Below, one piece after another: positions 48,003 to 60,000 of a DNA stretch of 64,000 nucleotides. A program made the translations under genes and the position numbers. The number at the start of each line of letters is the position of its first letter. Positions within the stretch are counted from its first letter, which is position 1. This stretch comes from Zerene cesonia. Lineage: Eukaryota > Arthropoda > Insecta > Lepidoptera > Pieridae. The stretch covers positions 7,998,001 through 8,062,000 of the forward strand of contig NC_052122.1 of the NCBI RefSeq assembly GCF_012273895.1, given 5' to 3'. The notes beneath the pieces are model-generated. The model saw only the letters and a program-made list of their open reading frames with translations. It ran no database searches and had not been told where the DNA came from.

Positions 48003-48320
48003 CCGCCCCCCGCGTCCACGCAACTACCTGTGATATTTCGACACAACCCATTCTAGTTCGCGATAGTCGTAGTATAGCGCTAAAGCGTACATCCTTCAAC
48101 GTCGTTGTTGAAGTATTTATTCTAGATTAAGATACTTATTTTATTTATTTATTTATTGTTTATTTATTGTAAATGAAACCTGACCGCCGTGTTTGTGTGT
48201 CGGTGGGAGACGTTAATATAGGTGCAAAATTTTCATTTCGATATACGAGACACAAACACAACTGGTCAGGTTTTATATTATATTACTCAAATGTTCGATA
48301 ATAAATTGCTGTTAATAATA
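48003..48320 (+). other. sls 3' UTR
   Basis: Untranslated sequence after the stop. AATAAA at 48300-48305 is a good polyadenylation signal; a second lies at 48380-48385. The exact cleavage site is not known. Confidence 0.65.
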
Positions 48321-48404
48321 TTATTTTTGTTGTTTTATTCACATATTTATTCACTTAAAATTTAGCAACATTGGAACCAAATAAATGTCGCATTTGTGAG
48401 ACGA

Positions 48405-48641
48405 CTAGAAAATAAAAAAAAGTGAAGTCTCGTGTCCCCTAGTGGGAATGGGGCAGATGATGTACATCTGTTTCACTGATCGATATTCTTTACGGACAAG
48501 TAGGCGATCAACCTTCTGTGTCCTGCCAGACCGAGACATTTTTTTTTTGTGCCTCCCCACCGGGAATTGAACCCAGGACCCCTCGGTTCTACGCTTCACG
48601 CGTTAACCACTGTACCAAGGAGGCGGTCCTAGAAAATAAAA
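48405..48641 (-). mobile_element. tRNA-derived SINE with 13-bp target-site duplication
   Basis: Read on the minus strand, the head resembles a tRNA: A box TGGTACAGTGG (48607-48617) and B box GGTTCAATTCC (48563-48573). A tRNA-unrelated body (GTCTCGGTCTGGCAGGACAC) and an A-rich tail follow. CTAGAAAATAAAA flanks it exactly at 48405-48417 and 48629-48641. The element is therefore complete and inserted just beyond the sls poly(A) signal. Confidence 0.85.
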
Positions 48642-48826
48642 GGATGGATATAATACAACACTTGACCCGCTGTAACCTGACCATTTCTGTACATTAAATA
48701 TTAAAAAAGAGTTAGGGTTATGCCATGGTTACAGTAGCCAAACCAATGGATAGTAATTTGTTTTTTATTTGTGTGTGAATGGCGTAAATTAATTATCGAT
48801 GATATATTTTACGTATTAAATACTAG

Positions 48827-48990
48827 ACGCTCGTCCCGGTTTGGATACTTTTATCCGACGAGTGTTTAGTTTGAGTTGAGTTCAACTTGAGTTGATTACG
48901 ACTAGGACGAGTCGGATAAAAGTCCCGGGATAAATCGTATCCCATCACCCAGCTTATGTATACCAAATTGTATAATATCCATTCAATTAG
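48827..48990 (+). mobile_element. retroelement tail related to 14992-15200, with an internal inverted repeat
   Basis: Starts ACTAGACGCTCGTCCCGG and contains ATCCCATCACCCAGC and TGTATACCAAAT, alignable with the copy in the large sls intron. TTTTATCCGACGAG near 48850 is inverted as CGAGTCGGATAAAA near 48910, an ~80-bp hairpin not present in the other copy. Confidence 0.5.
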
Positions 48991-49554
48991 GCAGTTTGGG
49001 TTAAAAATAAATACTTAAAATAATCCTTTCCACAAACTTTGTTCGAAGAAATGTTCATCACGTAAGTTAAATACGTATAGAATGAAATTGAAAACGAATT
49101 AAATCGTAAGCCAAAAAGCATTGCATTCAAATTCAAATGAACAAACAACAAATATAATTTCCTTTGCTAGAACTTAAGCTACTTAAACAGTATCGTAGAA
49201 ATGACGGAAATTCACGACAACGGATGAATTACAAAGAGACCTGCAGTGCTCAAGTGCTTTTTATTTGCGACTTGTTTTCAGTTTGTCGTGTACCTCCCTT
49301 TGTGTCGTTGGAAACTTCACTCGATTTCCACTCATTATGCAATTTATTATTTTTAGTATTACATAAGCACCAATATGCAAATGTTATAAGTATTGTAACT
49401 GTTGTGCTCGAGAGAGGATTTGTCCAATTATGCTCCAATAGTTTTTAAAGATGCTTTTATGCATTTTCTAAAGTAGACGATCATTATTTTCGTCTTAACG
49501 CATAAATAGTAAGAGACTGAGACATTTGGAGTGTTTTAAAGCAATTTAAGATTT

Positions 49555-49790
49555 CGATTTCGCCCAGCTTCGTTCGCGTAGTCGAAAGAAAAGATAAATT
49601 TACCCGGGGCTTTCCCCGTATAGTACCCGTTCCCGTGGGATTTCGGGGATAAAAATTAACCTATATCCTTTCTCGTGGCTCAATTAGGTGCTATAACTGT
49701 ACCAATTTTCATTCCAATTGCTGAACCCTAGAAAAGTCCGACAGATAGACACGACTCTGCGGGCGATAACGCGGGTGTGCTAATTTAAAG
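49555..49790 (+). mobile_element. retroelement-like tail
   Basis: TTTCGCCCAGCTTCGTTCGC, CCCGTGGGATTTCGGGGATA and AACCTATATCCTTTCTCGTG form the typical conserved tail of dispersed non-LTR-like elements in Lepidoptera. No ORF remains. Confidence 0.5.
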
Positions 49791-51654
49791 CAAATGCTAG
49801 TTTAAAAATAAAAATCGATTTACAATTACAATTAAAGTACTGTGGAATATATTGTACTTGTACATATAATTCTGTGATGTTCGGGAAACCTCTTAATAAA
49901 TCGCACGGAGTACAATTAAATCAGAGGTGTGTATAATATAACATAATGGTGTTCATAAACTTAATTTTTTTAAATCGTTACGTTCAGAAACGGTGGCCGG
50001 TTTTAGGAAACTTATAGACAATTTTATCTACTGACAATTTTATGAATAAATAATATAATTATCGTTTAGGTGAAAATTTAGAATAATCTTTTATTTTACG
50101 TTAAGCAAATTTTTCTCCTAGCCCCGAAATGATGGAGATTTATATTTCATTTTCATTTAAGTATTGAAAAATTTTACCAATTTTCAGCTTGATGTAAATT
50201 TCTGTAACTTCACTATTAATAATCTAATTTAACTGGACTTAACCATAACAACGTTACATAGACCTACATATGTTAGATACACAAATACGATTATATTGTT
50301 TAGGTAAAACAATAATTCTACTATATCTTCTTAATACACATGTTGTCGGTCGGTCGAAAACGTTTTTAACTAATTCTTGCAGTCAAAAGTCGTCGTTTAA
50401 TCAGCAATGGGTTTTGACTGTAACATACATTATCTTAATATCAATTTACGTATATAGAAATTACGTGTTGTTTATCCATTATTCTTTACCATGACTCTTT
50501 ATGAATCATCTCTGTCTGAAAACTGCTTAAATTTATTATTATAGTTCCAATCTTTTTCATCGCCACAAGGTTTGTCGGTTGGTCTAATTGAAATTTACAA
50601 GCCCAACCCATAATTGGTACCCTGGGTAGCCTAACCCAGAAAATGTGTGGCGCCCATAAATTATTGGTTTATTACCAGACATAAAATTAACAATTTCTCA
50701 ACGTTTACATTTGATGTGTTATTGTAATAACAGTCCGTTCTACACCAACAACCTACTCAATGTATTCGGCTTGAATTATTTTTTATATATCAACACTTAT
50801 CTTCTTAATGAAATTGATTTCATTTCTTCTTATTTACTCTTAACTTTTACTTTTAAATACATTTTTCTTAAAAAACATACTATTTTGGCAGAAATATTTG
50901 ATGTTCTGGCAAAATTTCAATCGAGTCACGAAGAGCAGGTTGACTGGCCACAAATTCAATTGGTTGCAGCGGCGGGCGATCCAAAATGTTATTAGATTCT
51001 AACGTCATTAGTACGGATTTTTATTCCGATATTGGTCGGTGGTGGAGGTTGTCGCTTCTAAACATGCTATATTTTTTTACTAGATTATGAAGCACTATTT
51101 AAATACATATCGCACATTACAGATCGACTGATCACATACTTGTCAAAAAAGAAAATCAGTGAAACATATAATCTGAAGATACAGCAGAACGGAGTAAGTA
51201 ATATAAGAACGGAGACCAGACCTTCATAAGTACGTTTCGAACTTGATACAAATCAATTCCTGTAATTCAGGTTCATCCACAATTACAGAAATATATCCAC
51301 TGATACCGAATATTACATAGAGATATGTACTTGCTTAAATAGAAGCGCACTTTTGCATCCATTAAATTCACGGAAGGACGAGCTGGCTCAATGCACGACT
51401 CAAAGAGCGAAGTATATCAAAGCAAAAACTTAGCTGAAGTTTTTAATGCAAAAAGCGAGAATAAAAGCAGGAACGACTTACGAGAGATCATCCCGGGATG
51501 TTCAGAGCTGAATTTACACTGCGACGCGTTTTAGTTTTTAGCTTATACTTGTGTGGAACATTTATTGATGTTTTATATTTCTGGTAGTAATTGTTATTCT
51601 TTTTAACAATCCCGTTTCAATTGTGTAGTATGTTATGCTTTTTTGTGTCATCGT

Positions 51655-51840
51655 CGGCAATGGAGTTGATGGGTCGCCTGATGGTAGGCGCTACCACCAC
51701 CCATGAATATTTGGAGAGGCATAAGGTCGACTGTACACCTGCTACAAATATATTTCCGACTAAATTGGAAAGGGATTAACGAGAGGAATAGAGGAAAGGA
51801 CTAGGAAGGATAAGGAAAAGGTATAGCGATACTAGTTTAC
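51655..51840 (+). repeat. lepidopteran dispersed repeat
   Basis: GGGTCGCCTGATGGTAGGCG, then CACCCATGAATATTTGGAGA, then a purine-rich GGAAAGGACTAGGAAGGATA stretch. The GTCGCCTGATGG part is shared, inverted, with the repeat near 63040. Confidence 0.55.
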
Positions 51841-52075
51841 GGATGCCCGGCTTCGCCCGCCAACTCAAAGTAAAATATTCTGAGTTTTCCCGAATAGCTC
51901 TCCATGATATTGGACATGAAACTAACCTTATCCATTCCCGGTTCACTATCTTTGTGTCATATTTAATTTAAAATGTGGTTCCGTGCTTTAGTCGTGACTG
52001 AGAAACAAACACACAGACAGGCAGATGGACAGACAGACAGTTACTTTTGTATTTAAAATAATAGTAGGGATAAAT
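51838..52075 (+). mobile_element. retroelement-like tail
   Basis: Begins ATGCCCGGCTTCGCCCGCC and ends in a CAGACAGGCAGATGGACAGA run followed by an AT-rich end, as in truncated non-LTR elements. Directly follows the preceding repeat. Confidence 0.45.
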
Positions 52076-52431
52076 CAAACATAAGTAAGTATATTATAAT
52101 GAAAAATAACACCTTTTTAGTTTATTATTCACTCATTCCGCCATAGGAATTATTATTCGAGATCTTGACTTTATAAATATGTATATTTCATTATTATATA
52201 ATACAAACCTATTATAGTTATAAGACGCGCTGTGCGACGAACAACTAGTTATATAATAACATAACCAGGAATAGGGATAGAATGATAATAAATTGTTTAT
52301 AATAAATATTTGTATCCGTATTTATAATATACGATTAATTTATAAATAAATAAAAACAAAAAGCTAATAAGAAATTGACATACTTTTTTATATATACAAC
52401 GCAAAATAGCTATGCACTCTTTTAGATATAA

Positions 52432-52660
52432 CTAGCTGACCCGGCAAACGCTGTTCTGCATTACTCTTATAATTTAGGGGTATGAAAAATAGATGTTGGC
52501 CGATTCTCAAACATCCCCAATATCCACACAAAATTTAGTTCAGAGCATTTCTCCAAAAATAGACTATCTATCTAACACTGAAATATTTTTTCAAATCAGG
52601 CCAGTAATCTGTAGTTCTGATATTAGCGCGTGCAAACAAACAAACAAATTGTTCAGCTTT
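52432..52660 (+). mobile_element. retroelement-like tail
   Basis: GCTGACCCGGCAAACGCTGT at the start and GCAAACAAACAAACAAATTG near the end match the pattern of truncated RTE-like tails. No ORF. Confidence 0.45.
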
Positions 52661-53800
52661 ACATTATTATTTATATTAATAAGGGTAAATAACAATAAAT
52701 AAATTCAGGGTTTTATTATCTACAGGAATCATATTATAAAAGAAACACTCGATCTAAGTACTCAATAATATTTATTAATATCAAAGATTTTCTTATCCAT
52801 ATTAATTAAAAAGTAAGGGTATCTAAGTGCTTAATTTAAACTTTCGATTGATTGCACTATTGCATCTAGCTGATGGATACATTAAGAGTTCAAAGAAATC
52901 TTAATTAATAATATTTTGGCACTATTACATAATTTAGATTTAACGAACAAACACCATGTAATTTTACAATCAAAGTTTTATTTGTCTAAAAAATTAACAT
53001 CCGCCAGAGACTTACTGACGATTTCGGCGACCTGTAACCAAAAAGCAGTATATCCATTAATTATATTTACACATGCAATACAATAAAAGAAATTTCGCAC
53101 ATGCACAACCATTCAAAAACTCGACGTATTCGTAGAAACTAGCCGATATATAGTTATATATCTAGTTTCAACGACTTTACTCCGAAATTGATATTTTGTA
53201 TGGAAACAAAATAGCACAGCCGAATTCTACAAATTAAACGATATTGTTGATAGTGTTCTATTATAGTTGGCTTTATTCTGTGGTACGGACATTGATGTAA
53301 AAGGTTTTTATTTTAATTGGTATGGGCGTATAACTGTCAGCTTAGAATGTGTCTATTAATTTACCCAAAGTACGATATACGTACCGAAAATTATAAGCTT
53401 CCTCTTCGATATATTTTATTATTGATGAGTGACGCTCAGAAATTGTAACTATAAAATAATAACAAAGTCGATTCCCGCTGTCTGTTCCTATGTTTGCATA
53501 GATCCTTAAAACTCCGCAACGGATTTTGATGCGAATTTCATTAGTACGTAGTGATGCAATACAAGGGTTTGTGTGCATAATTGCACTTGTATTGTATATT
53601 CATGATACTACAAAATCGATGGAAACATCTCGACCTTACTTTGTTTAGTGTTTGTTACGTCACAAGTTGTATCTATCTATAAATATCTACAACACGTAAT
53701 TATTCAACATGTTTACGAGAATGAATCCTAATTAGAAGCAGACTAGGCTTAAATTTCAGCATAAGCCATCGCCCCCGAACTCACGTCAACACCCCCCAAT

Positions 53801-53874
53801 TTTATTCATACCTCCCCCCTCTAGACCCACAGCGCCCACAAGGGGCGTTATTGTCCGCTTTGAAAACGACTGGT
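53801..53874 (-). other. miple-like 3' UTR
   Basis: Just after the TAG stop on the minus strand. A poly(A) signal AATAAA occupies 53806-53801, about 70 nt downstream of the stop. Confidence 0.5.
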
Positions 53875-54053
53875 CTACGCGTTAAATTTACCCTTGTCTT
53901 TGGTAGATTTGACTTGTTTGTTCTTATTGCACTTCTTGGTTATGCGCCGGCTCTGGTCGCACGTGGGGTCGCTATTGGCCTTCAACATATCGGTACGAGT
54001 CATTTCACCAGTGGGGCTGCACTCGCTCCAAGAAGATTTTTCATAACGGCAAG
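53875..54053 (-). CDS. miple: miple-like exon 4: second PTN/MK domain and stop
   Basis: 179 nt after acceptor TTTAATCTAG, ending with TAG at 53877-53875. Encodes CRYEKSSWSECSPTGEMTRT, DPTCDQSRRITKKCNKNKQ and a short basic tail ending KFNA. Confidence 0.88.
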
Positions 54054-57000
54054 CTAGATTAAATAAAATATTGTATATAATCTGATAGACATCGCTTGTA
54101 TGTAATGTATATAGTGATTAAAATTTTGACTCTATACTTAGTCTGGCCATAAATACTGTTACACTTAATTATAAAAAAATATTACATTTGAATTTCGAAT
54201 CTGTCANNNNNNNNNNNNNNNNNNNNNNNNNNNNNNNNNNNNNNNNNNNNNNNNNNNNNNNNNNNNNNNNNNNNNNNNNNNNNNNNNNNNNNNNNNNNNN
54301 NNNNNNNNNNNNNNNNNNNNNNNNNNNNNNNNNNNNNNNNNNNNNNNNNNNNNNNNNNNNNNNNNNNNNNNNNNNNNNNNNNNNNNNNNNNNNNNNNNNN
54401 NNNNNNNNNNNNNNNNNNNNNNNNNNNNNNNNNNNNNNNNNNNNNNNNNNNNNNNNNNNNNNNNNNNNNNNNNNNNNNNNNNNNNNNNNNNNNNNNNNNN
54501 NNNNNNNNNNNNNNNNNNNNNNNNNNNNNNNNNNNNNNNNNNNNNNNNNNNNNNNNNNNNNNNNNNNNNNNNNNNNNNNNNNNNNNNNNNNNNNNNNNNN
54601 NNNNNNNNNNNNNNNNNNNNNNNNNNNNNNNNNNNNNNNNNNNNNNNNNNNNNNNNNNNNNNNNNNNNNNNNNNNNNNNNNNNNNNNNNNNNNNNNNNNN
54701 NNNNNNNNNNNNNNNNNNNNNNNNNNNNNNNNNNNNNNNNNNNNNNNNNNNNNNNNNNNNNNNNNNNNNNNNNNNNNNNNNNNNNNNNNNNNNNNNNNNN
54801 NNNNNNNNNNNNNNNNNNNNNNNNNNNNNNNNNNNNNNNNNNNNNNNNNNNNNNNNNNNNNNNNNNNNNNNNNNNNNNNNNNNNNNNNNNNNNNNNNNNN
54901 NNNNNNNNNNNNNNNNNNNNNNNNNNNNNNNNNNNNNNNNNNNNNNNNNNNNNNNNNNNNNNNNNNNNNNNNNNNNNNNNNNNNNNNNNNNNNNNNNNNN
55001 NNNNNNNNNNNNNNNNNNNNNNNNNNNNNNNNNNNNNNNNNNNNNNNNNNNNNNNNNNNNNNNNNNNNNNNNNNNNNNNNNNNNNNNNNNNNNNNNNNNN
55101 NNNNNNNNNNNNNNNNNNNNNNNNNNNNNNNNNNNNNNNNNNNNNNNNNNNNNNNNNNNNNNNNNNNNNNNNNNNNNNNNNNNNNNNNNNNNNNNNNNNN
55201 NNNNNNAGTAATAAATGTTATTTGCAGTTAACAATTTTCTTTTTTCTTTATTACAATATTTATGGCAAGACTAGGTATACCTAATGTTGAAAAATATAAA
55301 ATTCATAAATATATCGAATATGCACCTTCTAACATAAACCAGTGTTGAAATTTGTTTGTATACATATTGATACTTTTTACTTATTACATTTAAACCTTGG
55401 CTATAAAATTCCTAATAAGTAGTTACTTAAGTATATGTAGGTATAATTGAAAGAAAGACAATATAAGGCATAATAAACTTTATTTAAGGGCTACCCCCTT
55501 AAAGTACGAGGATATGAATATTGAATATGTAACAAAGAAATCAGTCCAGGAGATTGCCTCACCTTTCTTACACTTCTTCTGTATTGTCTTGGAGCGTTCG
55601 CAGCTCGCTGGATCGCCTTTCTTCAGAGTCAGAGTTCTTGAGCGGACATTTGTTTTAGGGTCACAATCGGACCAAGAACCTCTGACGTACCGGCAAGTCT
55701 CTGTTATTCAATTACATAATGATGTAGCCTTAGGTTTTTTCATTTTCTTATTTAAAATGAACAAGACTTTTGTTTAGGTATTGATGAATATTGAAATAAC
55801 AGCATTAAAAAGAATAACTTTTATTGTGGGAGTCAAGCATGCTTCGGCACGAATTGGGCCAGCTCGCACCGGGGAAGTACCACATCCCCACAGAAAACCG
55901 GCATGAAATAATAGCTTGCTATCGTGTTTCGTATCATGAGCGAGGGAGCCGGTGGCCTACCTAATAAATCATAATGCTTAGAGATACTTTAAACTCTGAA
56001 ATGATTTTTTTTAATATAAAAAAAAAAAACTAAGAAGCACCAGTATTGGGCAGTATTATCCATTACTGTATTTAATTATAATCCCCTCAGAAAAGTATTA
56101 AAAAAGGTTAATTAAAATAAAATGCCTTCAAAAGTAATTTCACCGAAATCTATTCGCTTCTTAAAATGATATTGCAAGATAAACGCTTCAGACACATGCG
56201 CTCGGGCCCCTCGTGGATTTATTTTGAGAATCCGACGAAACTTTTGAAATAAAATAACAAAACTTTCAACAGAAATGTGGCAGATGCAAAAACAAAAGAA
56301 GTTAGAAGGCCGCACCCAAACAACACATGCAACCAAGGAATGCAACTTCCTTTATAAATTCCTCTTTTTTTTGTGTCACAAATGTGTTCGTTTCAACTTT
56401 CTACTCTATGCGGAATTTCTTTGACTACTATGAATATATTCTACACCACCGAAGCGAAAATAAACCTATGTTTTGGTTAAATGTGAAATATTAGTAGCTA
56501 GAATGTTCCGTTATTTTTGGTTAAAATATTTACGTTTAGAATATTTACCGTAGCTCGCCGTTGTTATTATTTGCTGCCGCTATTTGTATCTAAGAAATAA
56601 TGATCAATATCGGAAACAAAAACATTAAAAAACTATAAACGTTTATTTATTATGATGTAAAAACTATTTTTTAAGCGTAGATACGTAGAACTACACTGGA
56701 CCAAAATAAAATACTGATATATTACTATCTACACGCGTTGCATTTGTATTTATCATATAAACTATAAAGCAGAAGGTTGGAATAACGTATTCATAGGATA
56801 TATAAAAAACCTGTCAAAAGGCCTACGCTCGACTTTAAACACCTTGTAACATATAAATCAAGTTACTAATTCTGGTTCAAGGTATTCGGTGTATTGATAT
56901 AGCCCAGCTTACAACATGATACATCTCTAAATTATCATCTCTGCTGCAGCGAGCTTGTAATAACTTCCAACAATATCTAAATAAACAAACACGTAGTATA

Positions 57001-60000
57001 AAGGGTACAAATGCACCGGGAAGCATCACTGGCCGCTTTGAAATACTAACCTCTATTTTTAGCGCCCCTTTCATTACGAATGAGTACTTCATGGTCGCCC
57101 TCTTCCCATATTTCGCCGTCGGCAAATACCGCTGAGACAGACAGCACAACCAACCCGGCTATCAGCCATCCCCAATGTTTATTCTGGAACAAAGAATATC
57201 AATATAATATTGACATTTTCACAAACTGTAATACAGTTGTCCCAGACAGTTACTTATAGATATATACTTATGTACTTTATACTTCACAGACAAATAAGAT
57301 TTATAAAGGGATTGCAATTAAACTTCATTGGAATTTTTCATTCGTTAACACATAATACTTCGTATTAAACACATTAAGACAATAAACTGATACACAAACT
57401 CTTCCGATCCAAGCATTTGCAAAAAGAAACATCGAAACGTTTTTAATATAAAAAGTATCTAGGCGAATTATATACTATACTTTAAAAATGCAAGTACCTA
57501 TTCATTATAATATTTGACCATTTTGTATAACCAATAGGAAATTTCGAGGAAAATTTTGAGGAAATTTCCTAGTCTATAGAAAAATTACACGGCTGGTGCA
57601 CCCATTGTTTAATTCGGGCGAAGAAACTCCACAACGGCGAATATTACAGACACAAATGTTGTAAATTGATTTAAAATTTTTTAAAGTAGAAGTAGTAGGA
57701 ATGATACATAGATACATGAAGAATAGTATCTGTCTTACTACTTTGACTTGCCTGACACCGACTACAAATAGATGAGTGAGTAGCCTTTTAATCGAGTATA
57801 AAAATTGATTTTTCTCTTTTGAGAGCTTATTTGTAATTTGATTTGTTTTGAGGTCGGTTTAATTGTTTGATTTAAAATTATGTTGTTTGTTAAAAAGCAT
57901 TAAATTAATAAATTACCATTCATTTCTTAAAAAACGAATATCTTGCCATGTACTATTATATTATTTTATAGCGATCTATATTTACTAATTTATTAAAATG
58001 TATAATTTGTGAAATAGGTATTTATTTATAGAAAATAAACGGCGGTAATCAGCAGTCTAAACAAATTTATGCAATTTAAATTGTGCCAAAGATATTGGGT
58101 TCCTGCCCACTTAACAATTTAAAGCCTTAGAAATCTTAAAAAAACTGAATTATTACTTGATATTATCAAATTCTTTCTTTTCTTAAAATTCTTTTCAATA
58201 CACTTATCCCAAAGAAAATCTGTTAAATTTCAGGTTATCTAGCTATTTTTAAGCCCCTTATGTCATAACGTAACATAGACTGCTAGACGCTAACCGCGTC
58301 ATGTTTATGAGAAGCTAAAGGCTAAAGTAGAGGACTCGTAAGTCAAGAGGTTCACACACTGTTTGCAAAAAAGAAAGATACATAAGTAGATGCATAAGTT
58401 CGCATAGCTGCATTGCTTTGAAGTTCGCATATGCACATGTGGTTACACTGGCGTGTCCAATTATATTACATACTCCTTTTTCATGCGTCAGAAAACAAGC
58501 TGTTTTTTGTTTTAATTTTTTGTTATGTTCGCTGCAATATTATGTTCAGACGTAAAAACTGTTTTGGAAAGCATATGCATTTAACGGGGTAATGAAATCA
58601 ATGCTTTGTGTCTGCTTTGCCAATCGTCTAAATTCATTCGTTTCATAAATGTAAACGAAATTTAAATGTTTTTAAATAGCACACATTTACCCTTTCGTTT
58701 CGTTCAATCCACGAATCGTGGTTAGTATTTAACAAACATTAATGCGTAGAATGAATATTTCATGAAACATAACAATACTTGAAATTGAATAAACACGCTT
58801 CGTTTTTGTTCACGTAATTGTTACGGTCGATTTGAAATCATTTTTGGACATTAAGCAATATTGTTTCATGTAACTACAATAATGATTATTGTAAATTAAA
58901 ATGTTCAAGAAAATATTTCTTTTATCTATTCATCGCAATTTAAGAAATGAAAGCTCTTTTGTGCTTATGAACGTCGTGACAATGATCCTAGTGGGAGTGT
59001 ATTTTGTGAAAATAGTTAAAATTTGGATTAAAATGCACGCTTCGGCACTAATTTACTCCTTGTCCCTTAATCCCCTCAATCCTTAGTTATCCCCTTTTGC
59101 GGAGGCCCTGCTTCTGCAAAGGCGGTAGTAATCGCTTACCATTTAGGGAACCGACTGTCCAATTAATCATAAAAATAATGTCGTAAATCGCATTTAAAAT
59201 CCAACACAAAGTTATTTTTAGTTTATTAATATGTAGTAGACACCTTAAACAAATAAGAAAGCACCTAATATATTGCTGTTTATGAAATGATCGTAATATA
59301 TCACTTATATCGGTCTTAAATAAATTATCGCTCTATAATTAATAACACTTCATTGAAGTTATATCCTTCACTAATTAGCTATATTGATAAAAGAACATAT
59401 GATGACAAAACATCCATTTATAGGTGTTGTTATTGTCACTTAGGAGATAATATTTTTGTGATGTCGTCGACACTATTGTTTATTATAGGATATTACTGGC
59501 GCCATTTCTAAAATAAACTTGTTAAGGGTCACTTCGTTCAAGTGACCTCAGATAACGCGGCTATCATCTCGTTTATTTATTTATAAATACTAATAATGTG
59601 CCTTGCGTTCCTCGGATGTATTTAATTAACAATGTCAAGTTCTTAATTTTATCATTTCTAGATGTATTATCAATTATGTAAATCCATTAATAGTCTTTTT
59701 TGTTGAATTATAATCCTTGACCCAAACTCCCGGCAATTGAAATTGAACTCAAAACCATAGGAATGCACACTGGCAGCTTAACAGCGGATTGAGCCTAGCA
59801 TATTTCAATCTCGATAACAGTATTGATTAAATCGTGGAACGCAAAACAAAAACTTGGAGAAGCTGCATTCCACGAAAGTCGCATAAAATCCTACGTACAT
59901 GATATTGAAAATATTGAATCCCGCGGGATAGAGCGAGATAGATTAAACCGTATAAGTTACGGAACAATATTTGTGCCGTCCGAGAAGACACCGGAGTGAA

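Larger units (their letters stand above)
48642..53800. other. sls-miple intergenic region with repeat remnants
   Basis: AT-rich intergenic DNA between two convergent genes. It holds several transposon tails and one dispersed repeat (separate entries). The short open frames here (e.g. 49164-49448, 50270-50494, 50711-50995) have no recognisable domain or splice context. I see no supportable gene. Confidence 0.65.

Noticed and set aside
48543..48628. Possible functional tRNA gene on the minus strand
   Set aside because: A and B boxes are present, but the cloverleaf is imperfect and the segment continues into a tRNA-unrelated body and A-rich tail between target-site duplications, so it is a SINE head.
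53851..54057. 68-residue plus-strand frame
   Set aside because: Shadow of miple-like exon 4, whose minus-strand reading has the conserved cysteines.
55514..55777. 87-residue plus-strand frame
   Set aside because: Shadow of miple-like exon 3.
56877..57149. 90-residue minus-strand frame
   Set aside because: It overlaps miple-like exon 2 in another frame and runs into the intron; the exon's real frame gives a signal peptide joined to the PTN/MK domains.
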